From: Aurantiacibacter rhizosphaerae
GTDB lineage: Bacteria > Pseudomonadota > Alphaproteobacteria > Sphingomonadales > Sphingomonadaceae
NCBI RefSeq assembly: GCF_009807005.1
Contig: NZ_WUBR01000004.1
Span: 1-64,000 of the forward strand
DNA: 64,000 bases
Direction: 5' to 3'
Shown: piece after piece, positions 23,718 through 31,549 of the stretch
Position numbering within the stretch: the first letter of the stretch is position 1
Layout of the letters: every line of letters starts with the position of its first letter
Made by a program: the position numbers and the translations under genes
The notes under the pieces: model-generated
What the model saw: only the letters and a program-made list of their open reading frames with translations
Told to the model about the DNA's origin: nothing
The model's database searches: none

Positions 23718-25373
23718 ATGACCGACCAATCCGAGAACATCTTCGGCAATCTTGAGGAGCTGGAGGTCAAGCTATCGCGCACCAAAAGCTGGGGCGGTAT
23801 CGAGACCGAGAACAGCTATGGCCCCGCCGATACCAGCGATGCCGACTATGCGGAGAAGCTGGGCGATCCGGGCACCTTCCCCTTCACTCGCGGCGCCTAC
23901 CCCAAGATGTATCGCAGCCGGATGTGGACCCTGCGCAACATCGTTGGCTACGGCGCGCCGGAAGATACGCGCGACGGGCTGGAAAAGGTGCTGGCGTCCG
24001 GCGGCACGGGCATCAACATCGTGGTTGATCCGCTCACCACGCAAAGCATCGATCCCGATCACCCATCCTTCGGCCCGGAAGTTGGCTTGGAAGGATGCTC
24101 TCTGCCGACGGCGAATGACATTGATCGGCTGCTGGACGGGGTGGACCTCAGCAAGATTGACACCGCCTGGCACTGGGCCGCGATGGCATATCCGATGGTG
24201 GCGGCAGTCCATGTAAAGCGCGGGCAACCGCTTGAAACTCTTCAGGGCTCCAGCATGCCCGATATGCTGCAGGAAACCCTTTCTGGCTGGGGCGAACGGC
24301 TGGTGCCCACGGTGCTGGGCCACAAGACCACCGTGGATGAGATTGAATACAGCGTGCAAAACAGCCCGCGCTGGGCGCTGGGCATGCCGCAGGCCTACGA
24401 CTTGCGCGAACGCGGCCTGACGCCTGCGGGCGAAATTGCGCTGGGCATGGCGTTCATAAACAAGACGCTGGAAGACCTGGTGGAACGCGGCCTGCATGTT
24501 GATCAGATCGCGCCATCGCTGGCGTGGGTCTCCACATCAGACATCGATTTCTTCGAAGAGGTGGCGAAATTCCGTGCGCTCAGGCGTTTCTGGGCGACCA
24601 CCATGAAAGACCGCTTCGGTGCCCAGGACGTGCGATCGATGCGGCTCCGCGTGGCGTGCCACACCTCCGGCAAATCGCTGGTGTACAAGCAGCCGCTGAA
24701 CAACCTCACCCGCACGGCGATAGAAGGTTTTGCCGCCCTGTGCGGCGGGGTCCAGTCATTGGAAGTGTGCACGTTTGACGAACCGGTGGGCGTGCCAACG
24801 CACGAGGCGCGCGACCTTGCCATTCGTCAGCAGCAGATCCTTGCCAATGAAGTGGGCGCGGCCCGCGTGGCCGATCCGCTGGGCGGCAGCTGGTATGTCG
24901 AGGCGTTGACCGATGCGGTGGAAACAGAGGCCAAGGCCATGCTGGACCAGATCGAGAAGATCGGGCTGCTGAAGGCAATTTCTGACGGCACGATCGAACA
25001 GATGATGGACGATCACAATCTGAAAATTCAGCGAGAATTGGATGACGGAGAGCGGATCGTGGTGGGCGGCAACCGCTTCATGCCGGAGGAGGAGCCTGCC
25101 CCGCAGCGCTTCACTTTCGACAGGACGAACACCGAAAATCACATCCGCCGCTTTATCGCGCTGAAGGGATCACGCGATCAGGATCGTTGGCGCGATGCGC
25201 TGCGCACCGTTCACAGCGTCGCCAAATCGGGCGGCAATCCGATCGGCCCGATGATTGATGCCTTTGTGGCCGATGCCAGTGTTGGCGAAGTCTGGGGCTC
25301 CATCCGGGTCGCCCATGGCCTCTCCTACGATCCATACGATACACTGGAAGCACCACTCGATTATGCAGACTGA
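23718..25373 (+). CDS. Divergent B12-dependent acyl-CoA mutase, large (substrate-binding) subunit
   Basis: The 551-residue protein aligns along the TIM-barrel part of methylmalonyl-CoA mutase: PFTRGAYPKMYRSRMWTLRN, DPDHPSFGPEVGLEG, FFEEVAKFRALRRFWA, ADPLGGSWYVEALTD. Key positions differ (numbering of P. shermanii MCM, recalled). Tyr89 is Ile75; the Ala117 position (Asp in 2-hydroxyisobutyryl-CoA mutase) is Val102; Gln197 is Met180; carboxylate-binding Arg207 is Gly190; Tyr243 is kept as Tyr227; catalytic His244 is Asp228. Such an enzyme should not isomerise methylmalonyl-CoA. It probably rearranges a larger, uncharged branched acyl-CoA. The cobalamin domain is a separate gene overlapping by 11 bases, and a MeaB-type GTPase follows. 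Confidence 0.88.
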   Translation: MTDQSENIFGNLEELEVKLSRTKSWGGIETENSYGPADTSDADYAEKLGDPGTFPFTRGAYPKMYRSRMWTLRNIVGYGAPEDTRDGLEKVLASGGTGINIVVDPLTTQSIDPDHPSFGPEVGLEGCSLPTANDIDRLLDGVDLSKIDTAWHWAAMAYPMVAAVHVKRGQPLETLQGSSMPDMLQETLSGWGERLVPTVLGHKTTVDEIEYSVQNSPRWALGMPQAYDLRERGLTPAGEIALGMAFINKTLEDLVERGLHVDQIAPSLAWVSTSDIDFFEEVAKFRALRRFWATTMKDRFGAQDVRSMRLRVACHTSGKSLVYKQPLNNLTRTAIEGFAALCGGVQSLEVCTFDEPVGVPTHEARDLAIRQQQILANEVGAARVADPLGGSWYVEALTDAVETEAKAMLDQIEKIGLLKAISDGTIEQMMDDHNLKIQRELDDGERIVVGGNRFMPEEEPAPQRFTFDRTNTENHIRRFIALKGSRDQDRWRDALRTVHSVAKSGGNPIGPMIDAFVADASVGEVWGSIRVAHGLSYDPYDTLEAPLDYAD

Positions 25374-25791
25374 AACAGAAATCCAATCCGGCGGGGGCCA
25401 GCCCGTTCGCTGCCTGCTGGGGATGCTGGGCACCGATGTCCATTCCAAGGGCATCCGAACCATTGCGCAATTGCTGCGCGATGCCGGGATCGAGGTGATC
25501 TATCTGGGCGAACACAACAGCGTGAAAGGCATGGCCAGCGCCGCGGTGGACGAGGATGCAGACCTTGTTGGCCTGAGTTTTTCTTCCGCCGCATATGTCA
25601 CCTACACCCGCCAATTGGTGGAAGAGATGAAGCGTATCGGCGCGCAGGATATCCCCATCATGCTGGGCGGCATCATCCACCCGGATGATCATGCTGAACT
25701 GCGCGAAATGGGCGTGCGCGGCATTTTTGGCGCTGGGTCCACCACCGAAGAAATCGTGGAATTCGTGCGATCCATGGGCAGGAGCCAGTAG
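25363..25791 (+). CDS. Cobalamin-binding small subunit of acyl-CoA mutase
   Basis: The 142-residue B12-binding domain has LLGMLGTDVHSKGIRTIAQ, containing D25-x-H27-x2-G30 with the lower-axial His27. The GLSFSSAAYVTY and MLGGIIHPDD segments line the nucleotide tail pocket. Size and arrangement match the small subunits of isobutyryl-CoA mutase (IcmB) and 2-hydroxyisobutyryl-CoA mutase (HcmB). The start codon lies inside the last codons of the large-subunit gene (ATGCAGACTGA overlap), indicating coupled translation of the two chains. Function depends on the partner, which is unusual (see large subunit). Confidence 0.93.
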   Translation: MQTETEIQSGGGQPVRCLLGMLGTDVHSKGIRTIAQLLRDAGIEVIYLGEHNSVKGMASAAVDEDADLVGLSFSSAAYVTYTRQLVEEMKRIGAQDIPIMLGGIIHPDDHAELREMGVRGIFGAGSTTEEIVEFVRSMGRSQ

Positions 25792-25797
25792 CCCGGC

Positions 25798-26736
25798 ATG
25801 GGCGAGCTGGCAGACAGTATTCTCGCAGGTGATCGCAGGGCAGCCGGCAGGCTGATCTCCCAGGCAGAGCGCCGGGATCCGCAGGCGGTGGAAGACCTTG
25901 GCATCCTTTACCGGCATGGCGGGCATGCCCGCACCATCGGCATCACCGGCCCGCCGGGCGCTGGGAAAAGCACGGTGGCAGATGCGCTGATCACGCGCTT
26001 CCGCAAGCTTGGCCAGACCGTTGCCATCATCGCCGTCGATCCCAGCAGCCCCATTTCCAGTGGCGCCGTATTGGGAGACAGGGTGCGCATGATGCGCCAT
26101 TGCGATGATGAAGGCGTGCTGGTGCGATCAATGGCAACGCGCGGCGCGCTGGGCGGCCTCTCCGCTGCCACGGGCGACGCGATCACTGTTTTCGATGCTA
26201 TGGGCTTTGACATCATCATTATCGAGACAGTCGGCGTGGGCCAGAGCGAGACCGATATCGTCGGCCATAGCGAAGCGGTGATCCTGCTGCAGACGGCATT
26301 GGGCGGGGACGGTGTTCAGGCGATCAAGGCCGGCGTTCTGGAAATTGCCGACCTGATCGTGGTCAACAAGAAATCGACATCAGGATCGGACAAGATGGCG
26401 CGCTTCCTGCGCGAAAGCCTGCATGATCGCCCCATGCGCGCCGATGGCTGGGATGTTCCGGTTCTGCTGACAGAGGCATCGGAAGATATCGGCATCGACA
26501 AGCTTACCGATACGCTGGTGCAGCGCTTCTATCACAATTCCACGCAGGATCGCGTTTCCGTAACGCGGCGGCGGCAGGTGGCCGCACACCTGACGGCGCT
26601 GGCCGATGTGGAGGTTCGCAGCTTGACGAAGAGGCTGGTTGCAGGGGATGCGACGCCAGAGGCATGGCAGGCCGTGCTGGAAAGGCGATCCGATCCCTGG
26701 ACGCTTTCCGCCCAGCTATTCGAGAAGTTGAGATGA
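25798..26736 (+). CDS. MeaB/ArgK-type G-protein chaperone of the B12 mutase
   Basis: This 312-residue P-loop GTPase has Walker A GPPGAGKST at residues 51-59, AVDPSSPISSGAVLGDR as the switch/Mg segment, IIIETVGVGQSETDI near residue 140, and NKKS as the base-recognition motif. MeaB/MMAA proteins load adenosylcobalamin and protect the mutase from inactivation. Having its own chaperone in the operon suggests that the divergent mutase is an active adenosylcobalamin enzyme. It lies six bases after the small-subunit gene and overlaps the next start by four bases. Confidence 0.93.
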   Translation: MGELADSILAGDRRAAGRLISQAERRDPQAVEDLGILYRHGGHARTIGITGPPGAGKSTVADALITRFRKLGQTVAIIAVDPSSPISSGAVLGDRVRMMRHCDDEGVLVRSMATRGALGGLSAATGDAITVFDAMGFDIIIIETVGVGQSETDIVGHSEAVILLQTALGGDGVQAIKAGVLEIADLIVVNKKSTSGSDKMARFLRESLHDRPMRADGWDVPVLLTEASEDIGIDKLTDTLVQRFYHNSTQDRVSVTRRRQVAAHLTALADVEVRSLTKRLVAGDATPEAWQAVLERRSDPWTLSAQLFEKLR

Positions 26737-27059
26737 CCGATTACGTGCGCGTCTGCGAAACAGGCGAGATACCCAATGGCAGCCATCGCGCCTTCGATGT
26801 GGGGGACATTTCCGTGCTGATCCTGCGGGTGAACCGCGAATTTCACGCGGTGCGCAATCGCTGCACCCATCTGGATTTTCCGCTGGAGGGCGGACGGCAG
26901 ATGGGGTGCGAAATCATCTGCCGAAAGCACGGCGCGCGTTTCGATACGAGCAACGGCCGAGCCTTGACGGGCCCGGCCGTGGATCGCCTGGCGGTCTATC
27001 CCACCCGCATCGTGGAAGGGTGGATAGAAGTTGCCGTGCCCCGGCCCGCCGCCGATTGA
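26733..27059 (+). CDS. Rieske-type [2Fe-2S] ferredoxin
   Basis: The 108-residue small Rieske protein has ligands C44-T-H46 (RCTHLDFPLEGG) and C63-R-K-H66 (IICRKHGARFD), as in the BphF/NirD-like ferredoxins that feed ring-hydroxylating oxygenases. ATGA overlap with meaB places it at the end of the mutase operon, 20 kb from the Rieske oxygenase at 5853. Since it is the only ferredoxin in the island, it is the likely electron donor; the reductase must be encoded elsewhere. Confidence 0.9.
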   Translation: MTDYVRVCETGEIPNGSHRAFDVGDISVLILRVNREFHAVRNRCTHLDFPLEGGRQMGCEIICRKHGARFDTSNGRALTGPAVDRLAVYPTRIVEGWIEVAVPRPAAD

Positions 27060-27063
27060 TCAA

Positions 27064-27294
27064 TCAGTCGATAGTGCCCAGCACATCACCGACCTGATAG
27101 GTTTCGCCGGGCTCTGCCTTGATGTGCAGCGTGCCCGATGCGGGGCTTTCTACTTCCTGCGTCGATTTGTCGCTCTCGATCGAATAAAGCGGCTCGCCCT
27201 CTTTCACGGTGGCGCCATCGGCACAAAGCCATTCGGCAAAAACCGCCTCGTTCATGGAAAAACCGATCTTGGGTAACAGAATTTCATAAGCCAT
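27064..27294 (-). CDS. Free-standing lipoyl domain protein
   Basis: The 76-residue protein consists of one lipoyl/biotinyl domain and nothing else. The modified lysine lies in SIESDKSTQEVESPASG around residue 43, the typical lipoyl hairpin of 2-oxoacid and acetoin dehydrogenase E2 chains. Peripheral-subunit-binding and acyltransferase domains are absent. AAGGAGA precedes the ATG. It follows E1 beta by 12 bases in the same operon, so it should accept the acyl group from that E1 and hand it to an E2 catalytic core encoded elsewhere, or work with a different acceptor. Confidence 0.87.
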   Translation of the reverse strand: MAYEILLPKIGFSMNEAVFAEWLCADGATVKEGEPLYSIESDKSTQEVESPASGTLHIKAEPGETYQVGDVLGTID

Positions 27295-27306
27295 CGACTT
27301 GTCTCC

Positions 27307-28302
27307 TTAGTCCACCGGATCGAGCGACAGCATCGATCGTACTTCCGCCGCGATGCCCTGCGCATTGGGCGCAAAGGCATCTTCCAGCGGTTTTGAAAAT
27401 GGCACGGCGCAAAACGCCCCGCCGAGCCGTTTTACAGGCGCCTTCAGATCACCAAAAAGCGCTTCGTTCACGACGGCGGCAATCTCGCTGCCAACGCCGA
27501 AGGGCTTCGTCGCCTCATGCACGGTGAGCAGTCGGCCGGTTTTCTTCACAGAGGCGATCACCGTGTCCTGATCCCAGGGCGCAATGGTGCGCAGGTCGAT
27601 CACCTCCGTGTCCACCCCGTCCTCTGCCAAGGCTTCCGCAGCGGCCAGGGCCTCGTTTGCCATGCGGGAATAGCTGACGATGGTGAGGTCCTTGCCCTCC
27701 CGCGCGATCCGGGCCTTGCCCAGAGGGATACGCTCCCCACGGGTCGGGGCAGGGCCCGGCGTCCAGTAACTCGGCATGTTTTCGATAAACAGCACGGGAT
27801 CGGGATCGTCGATGGAGGAAAGGAGCAGGCCGTAAGCCTCTGCCGCATTGGCCGGTGCCACCACCTTGATGCCGGCGGTGTGGGCGAACCAGGCCTCCAG
27901 ATAATCGCTGTGCTGGCCGCCAACGGAAAAGCCCGCGCCCGTCATCGTGCGGATCACGATGGGCACATGCGTCTGCCCGCCTGACATGAAGCGCAGCTTT
28001 GCCGCGTGATTCACGATCATGTCCATCGCCACGGTGGTGAAGTTCATCAGCATGATCTCTGCCACGGGTTTGTAACCCACCAGCGAGGCACCGATCGCTG
28101 CGCCCATGATCGCCTGCTCGGAGATCGGGGTGGAGCGCACGCGTTTTCCATATTTGGTGGACAGCCCCTTGGTGACGCCCATCACGCCGCCCTCTTCATT
28201 GTCGGCCAGGTCTTCACCCAGCATCACGACCTTGGGGTCCTCCGCCATTGCATCGTCCAGCGCCAGGTTCAGAGCCTGCGCAATCGTCATCTTCTCAGTC
28301 AT
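27307..28302 (-). CDS. Acetoin/2-oxoacid dehydrogenase-like E1 beta subunit
   Basis: The 331-residue TPP-dependent E1 beta subunit has MTIAQALNLALDDAMAEDP, MLGEDLADNEEGGVMGVTKGL near residues 25-45, SEQAIMGAAIGASLVGYKPV with the TPP-binding Glu, and GGQHSDYLEAWFAHTAGIKV. It pairs with the alpha subunit seven bases upstream. Sequence flavour is AcoB/acetoin-dehydrogenase-like, not pyruvate dehydrogenase. It probably cleaves a 2-oxoacid or vicinal diketone/acyloin intermediate and transfers the acyl unit to lipoate. ATG at 28302 with GGGTCC-flanked weak RBS; longer forms would overlap the alpha gene. Confidence 0.9.
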   Translation of the reverse strand: MTEKMTIAQALNLALDDAMAEDPKVVMLGEDLADNEEGGVMGVTKGLSTKYGKRVRSTPISEQAIMGAAIGASLVGYKPVAEIMLMNFTTVAMDMIVNHAAKLRFMSGGQTHVPIVIRTMTGAGFSVGGQHSDYLEAWFAHTAGIKVVAPANAAEAYGLLLSSIDDPDPVLFIENMPSYWTPGPAPTRGERIPLGKARIAREGKDLTIVSYSRMANEALAAAEALAEDGVDTEVIDLRTIAPWDQDTVIASVKKTGRLLTVHEATKPFGVGSEIAAVVNEALFGDLKAPVKRLGGAFCAVPFSKPLEDAFAPNAQGIAAEVRSMLSLDPVD

Positions 28303-28309
28303 CGGACCC

Positions 28310-29293
28310 TCACGCCAGTTCGGTGGCAAAGACATCGCGCCGGAGTTCGTCCAGCGTCGGGAAATCGGAATCGAGCGCGAAAGCAATCGCCTCGTCCAGC
28401 TGCGCAGTGATGTCGGCGCTGATCTTGTCGGCGTCCGCTTCACTCAGCACGCCATCGGAAATCAGGCGGGCACGCAGGCGAGCGACCGGATCGGCATCAA
28501 TGGCCTTCTGCCGCTCTTCCTTGTCCATGTAATGGCCGTCATCACCCAGAAGGTGGCCGTTGAAGCGGTAGGTCATCGCCTCGATCAGCGTCGGCCCCTC
28601 ACCCGCCTTGGCGCGATCGATGGCGATCTTGGCCGCGCCGTACATGGCTTCGGGATCGTTACCGTCAACGGTGATGCCAGGCATGGCATAGCTTGCCGCG
28701 CGGTCCCCGATGCGATCCACCGCCGTGCTGTTGGCAAAGGTGGTATGTTCGGCATAGCGGTTGTTCTGACACACGAACACCACGGGCAATTTCCACAATG
28801 CCGCCAGGTTCAGCGATTCATGGAATGCGCCGATATTGGCCGCGCCATCACCGAAATTGGCGATGGTAACGCGGTCATCCCCGGACAATTGGGAAGCCCA
28901 TGCAAGGCCATTGGCAATCGGCATGCTGCTGCCCACCACGCCGGTGGTAACCATCACGCCTGTTTCCGGGTGGGTGATATGCATCGGCCCGCCCTTTCCC
29001 TTGCACGTGCCGGTTACACGGCCAGCGAGTTCCGCCCACAAAAGCTTGGGCGGCACACCCTTGGCCAGCATGTCATGCGTGCCGCGATAGATGGTGCAAA
29101 TGTAGTCCTCCTCCGTCAGATTGACGGAGATCGCAGAGGGGATCACCTCCTGCCCGCGCGGACTATAATAGGGCATCACGATCCGACCGGTCTTCACGAC
29201 CTTGTGGGCTCGTTCGTCATTCAGGCGGATCAGTTCCATCTTCTCGTACATGCGTACAAGTGTCGCCGAATCCGGGATGGGATAATTGCTCAT
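28310..29293 (-). CDS. Acetoin/2-oxoacid dehydrogenase-like E1 alpha subunit
   Basis: This 327-residue TPP-binding alpha subunit has the complete TPP motif FGDGAANIGAFHESLNLAALW, followed by VVFVCQNNRYAEHT, as in AcoA and branched-chain E1 alpha. HITHPETGVMVTTGVVGSSMPIANG is near residue 105-130. It starts the leftward three-gene operon (E1 alpha, E1 beta, lipoyl) from operator copy I; GAGAGGAC precedes the ATG. The presence of an E1 inside the regulon implies that a 2-oxo or diketone intermediate forms late in the pathway. Substrate not determined. Confidence 0.9.
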   Translation of the reverse strand: MSNYPIPDSATLVRMYEKMELIRLNDERAHKVVKTGRIVMPYYSPRGQEVIPSAISVNLTEEDYICTIYRGTHDMLAKGVPPKLLWAELAGRVTGTCKGKGGPMHITHPETGVMVTTGVVGSSMPIANGLAWASQLSGDDRVTIANFGDGAANIGAFHESLNLAALWKLPVVFVCQNNRYAEHTTFANSTAVDRIGDRAASYAMPGITVDGNDPEAMYGAAKIAIDRAKAGEGPTLIEAMTYRFNGHLLGDDGHYMDKEERQKAIDADPVARLRARLISDGVLSEADADKISADITAQLDEAIAFALDSDFPTLDELRRDVFATELA

Positions 29294-29362
29294 CAGTCCT
29301 CTCTCGGTGTGTAACGCCGGCTCGGTTCTCGGCCCGCCTTGTTATTTGGCACTAAGCATATT

Positions 29363-29376
29363 TTTTGCTAGCGTAC
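29363..29376. promoter_or_regulatory. Island operator, copy I (divergent E1 operon / CoA transferase operon)
   Basis: TTTTGCTAGCGTAC keeps the GCTAGC core and the right half-site. It lies in the 126-base spacer between the divergent E1 alpha (29293) and CoA transferase (29420) starts. Confidence 0.65.
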
Positions 29377-29419
29377 AAGTTTCCAGTTGCACTATGCACT
29401 GACCCGATTGGAGAGGCTG

Positions 29420-30589
29420 ATGTTCCGCGAAGGCGAGCGCGTGTTTATGGTGGGTGCCGCCGGCGAACCGACCTGTTTGGTGGACAATGCCCTTTCCGCA
29501 GGGGTTCACCTGATTACCAGCTTCGTGCCCGGTATCAATCGCATCGATCCCGATGTGATGGCGGACAAAACGCAGGTTTCCGCCCTCTTCGCACATCCCC
29601 AAGTCATGCGCGCGCGGCCGCAGCAATTTAAGCGTTTGCCGATCAGCTATGGCCAATTCACGCGCCTGCTGCGCGATAGTTTCCCGATTGATACAGCCGT
29701 GGTGCAGCTATCCCCTCCCGATGCAGACGGGCGGTGCTCGCTTGGCCCGATGGTCGAATTTGCGCTGCTGGCCGCGCGCAATGCAAACCGCGTGATCGGC
29801 GTGCTCAACAATCGCACACCCCGCCTGCCAGGCACGCCCACCCTTTGGGCCAGCGATCTGAACGAGGTGGTGGAGGCAGACACGGCGCTGCCCAATTACG
29901 CAGTGGAGCCGGATGATGTGGCCCGCCGGATTGCAAACCTGGTGCTGGACATCATCCCGCCCCGCCCCACCATCCAGCTTGGCCTGGGCAAAATACCCAA
30001 TGCGCTGACCCAGGGCCTCTCCACATTGCGCGACCTCACCTTTCATTCCGGCATGTTGTCGGATGGGATCATGCAATTGCAGAATGCTGGCGCGCTTCTG
30101 CCCGGCGCAACGCATAGCACCACGGCTCTGCTGGGGTCTGACGGGTTTTACGAATGGGCGCAGGAGCAGCCAGAAATCCGCATCGCTGGCTGCGATGAAA
30201 TTCACAGCGCCCGCATTCTGGGCGGGTATGAGCGACTGGTGGCAATCAACTCCGCACTGGAAGTGGACCTTAACGGGCAGTGCGATCTTGAACACGCAGG
30301 CGGCCGCGCCATCAGCGGACCCGGCGGCGCGCCCGATTTCGCCCGCTCCGCGGCGCTCAGCGAAGGGGGATGCAGCATCATCGCCCTTCCCGCCTCCGTA
30401 AAAGATGCCTCGCGTATCGTGCCGCGCCTTTCGTCGGGCGTCGCCTCCCTTGGTCGCAGCGATGTGGATGTCGTGGTGACGGAGCACGGCCTGGCCGATC
30501 TGCGCGGGCTCGACACGCCAGCAAGACGCAAGGCGCTGATCGCGATTGCCGCCCCCGAACATCGTGCCGCGCTGGAAGCGGCCCCCTGA
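29420..30589 (+). CDS. Acetyl-CoA hydrolase / CoA transferase family protein
   Basis: The 389-residue protein of the acetyl-CoA hydrolase / 4-hydroxybutyrate CoA-transferase family begins FREGERVFMVGAAGEPTCLVD. It has IQLGLGKIPNALTQGL near residue 190-205, FHSGMLSDGIMQL, and a C-terminal DVVVTEHGLADLRGLDTPARR. It moves CoA between acids, saving ATP, or hydrolyses an acyl-CoA. The ATG at 29420 is preferred over one 33 bases upstream because GGAGAGG lies directly before it. It leads the operon with BKACE and an SDR. Itaconate CoA-transferases belong to the same family, but no direct evidence assigns that activity. Confidence 0.85.
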   Translation: MFREGERVFMVGAAGEPTCLVDNALSAGVHLITSFVPGINRIDPDVMADKTQVSALFAHPQVMRARPQQFKRLPISYGQFTRLLRDSFPIDTAVVQLSPPDADGRCSLGPMVEFALLAARNANRVIGVLNNRTPRLPGTPTLWASDLNEVVEADTALPNYAVEPDDVARRIANLVLDIIPPRPTIQLGLGKIPNALTQGLSTLRDLTFHSGMLSDGIMQLQNAGALLPGATHSTTALLGSDGFYEWAQEQPEIRIAGCDEIHSARILGGYERLVAINSALEVDLNGQCDLEHAGGRAISGPGGAPDFARSAALSEGGCSIIALPASVKDASRIVPRLSSGVASLGRSDVDVVVTEHGLADLRGLDTPARRKALIAIAAPEHRAALEAAP

Positions 30590-30611
30590 ACATCGAATTG
30601 AGGAGAGAAAC

Positions 30612-31544
30612 ATGAAGCAATCCAACAAGGTCATCATCACCTGCGCGGTGACAGGCTCCATCCACACGCCATCCATGTCCGATGCGCTGCCGATCACGCC
30701 GGATCAGATCGCGGAACAGGCCATCGCTGCGGCAGAGGCCGGGGCCGCCATGCTGCACCTGCATGCCCGCAACCCGGAAACGGGTCAGCCGGATCAGAAC
30801 CCGGAACTCTTCAAGCAATTCCTGCCGCGCATCAAACAGTCGACCGATGCAATCATCAACATCACCACCGGCGGCGGCCTCGGCATGTCTCTGGATGACA
30901 GGTTGGCAGCCGCGAAATGGGCGCAGCCTGAAATCGCTTCGATGAACATGGGGTCCGTCAACTTCAACATCTCCGCCGCGGGCGCGAAGATAGACCAGTG
31001 GCAGCATGACTGGGAAAAACCCTATCTGGACATGACGAAGGACTTCATCCTGTCCAACACCTTCGCCCAGATCGAGCGCGGCATTTCAGAACTAAGCGCG
31101 CAAGGCACGCGGTTCGAATTCGAATGTTATGATATCGCCCATCTCTACAATCTTGCCCATTTCGCAGACCGCAAGATCATAGAGCCGCCCTTCTTCATCC
31201 AGGGCGTGTTCGGCATCTTGGGCGGCATCGGTGCAGAGCCGGAAAACCTGATGCACATGAAGTCCACGGCAGATCGTCTGTTCGGCAATGATTACCACTT
31301 CTCCGCCCTGGCGGCAGGCCGCCACCAGATGTCCATGGTAACGCTGTCGGCCCTGCTGGGCGGGTCTGTCCGCGTGGGCCTGGAGGACAGCCTTTACGCA
31401 GGAAAGGGCAAGCTGGCTGCTTCCAATGCGGAGCAGGTGGCGAAAATCCGCCGCATTCTGGAGGAGTTGAGCCTGGAGATCGCAACGCCGCAGGAAGCGC
31501 GCGAGATGATGGCCACCAAGGGTGCCGATCAGGTCGCCTTCTGA
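30612..31544 (+). CDS. BKACE-family beta-keto acid cleavage enzyme
   Basis: The 310-residue TIM-barrel enzyme of the BKACE (formerly 3-keto-5-aminohexanoate cleavage, Kce) family starts VIITCAVTGSIHTPSMS. The zinc ligands are in MLHLHARNPETGQP, with INITTGGG and a C-terminal VRVGLEDSLYAGKGKLAASNAEQV containing the metal-binding Glu. These enzymes condense a free beta-keto acid with acetyl-CoA and release acetoacetate plus a shortened acyl-CoA. AGGAGAGAAA precedes the ATG. Following a CoA transferase gene, it suggests that a beta-keto acid intermediate is cleaved without thiolase. Confidence 0.92.
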   Translation: MKQSNKVIITCAVTGSIHTPSMSDALPITPDQIAEQAIAAAEAGAAMLHLHARNPETGQPDQNPELFKQFLPRIKQSTDAIINITTGGGLGMSLDDRLAAAKWAQPEIASMNMGSVNFNISAAGAKIDQWQHDWEKPYLDMTKDFILSNTFAQIERGISELSAQGTRFEFECYDIAHLYNLAHFADRKIIEPPFFIQGVFGILGGIGAEPENLMHMKSTADRLFGNDYHFSALAAGRHQMSMVTLSALLGGSVRVGLEDSLYAGKGKLAASNAEQVAKIRRILEELSLEIATPQEAREMMATKGADQVAF

Positions 31545-31549
31545 TAGTG

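Noticed and set aside
23718..25791. Calling the mutase methylmalonyl-CoA mutase (mutA/mutB)
   Set aside because: The Arg and His that bind and convert methylmalonyl-CoA are replaced by Gly and Asp, so the standard name would mislead.
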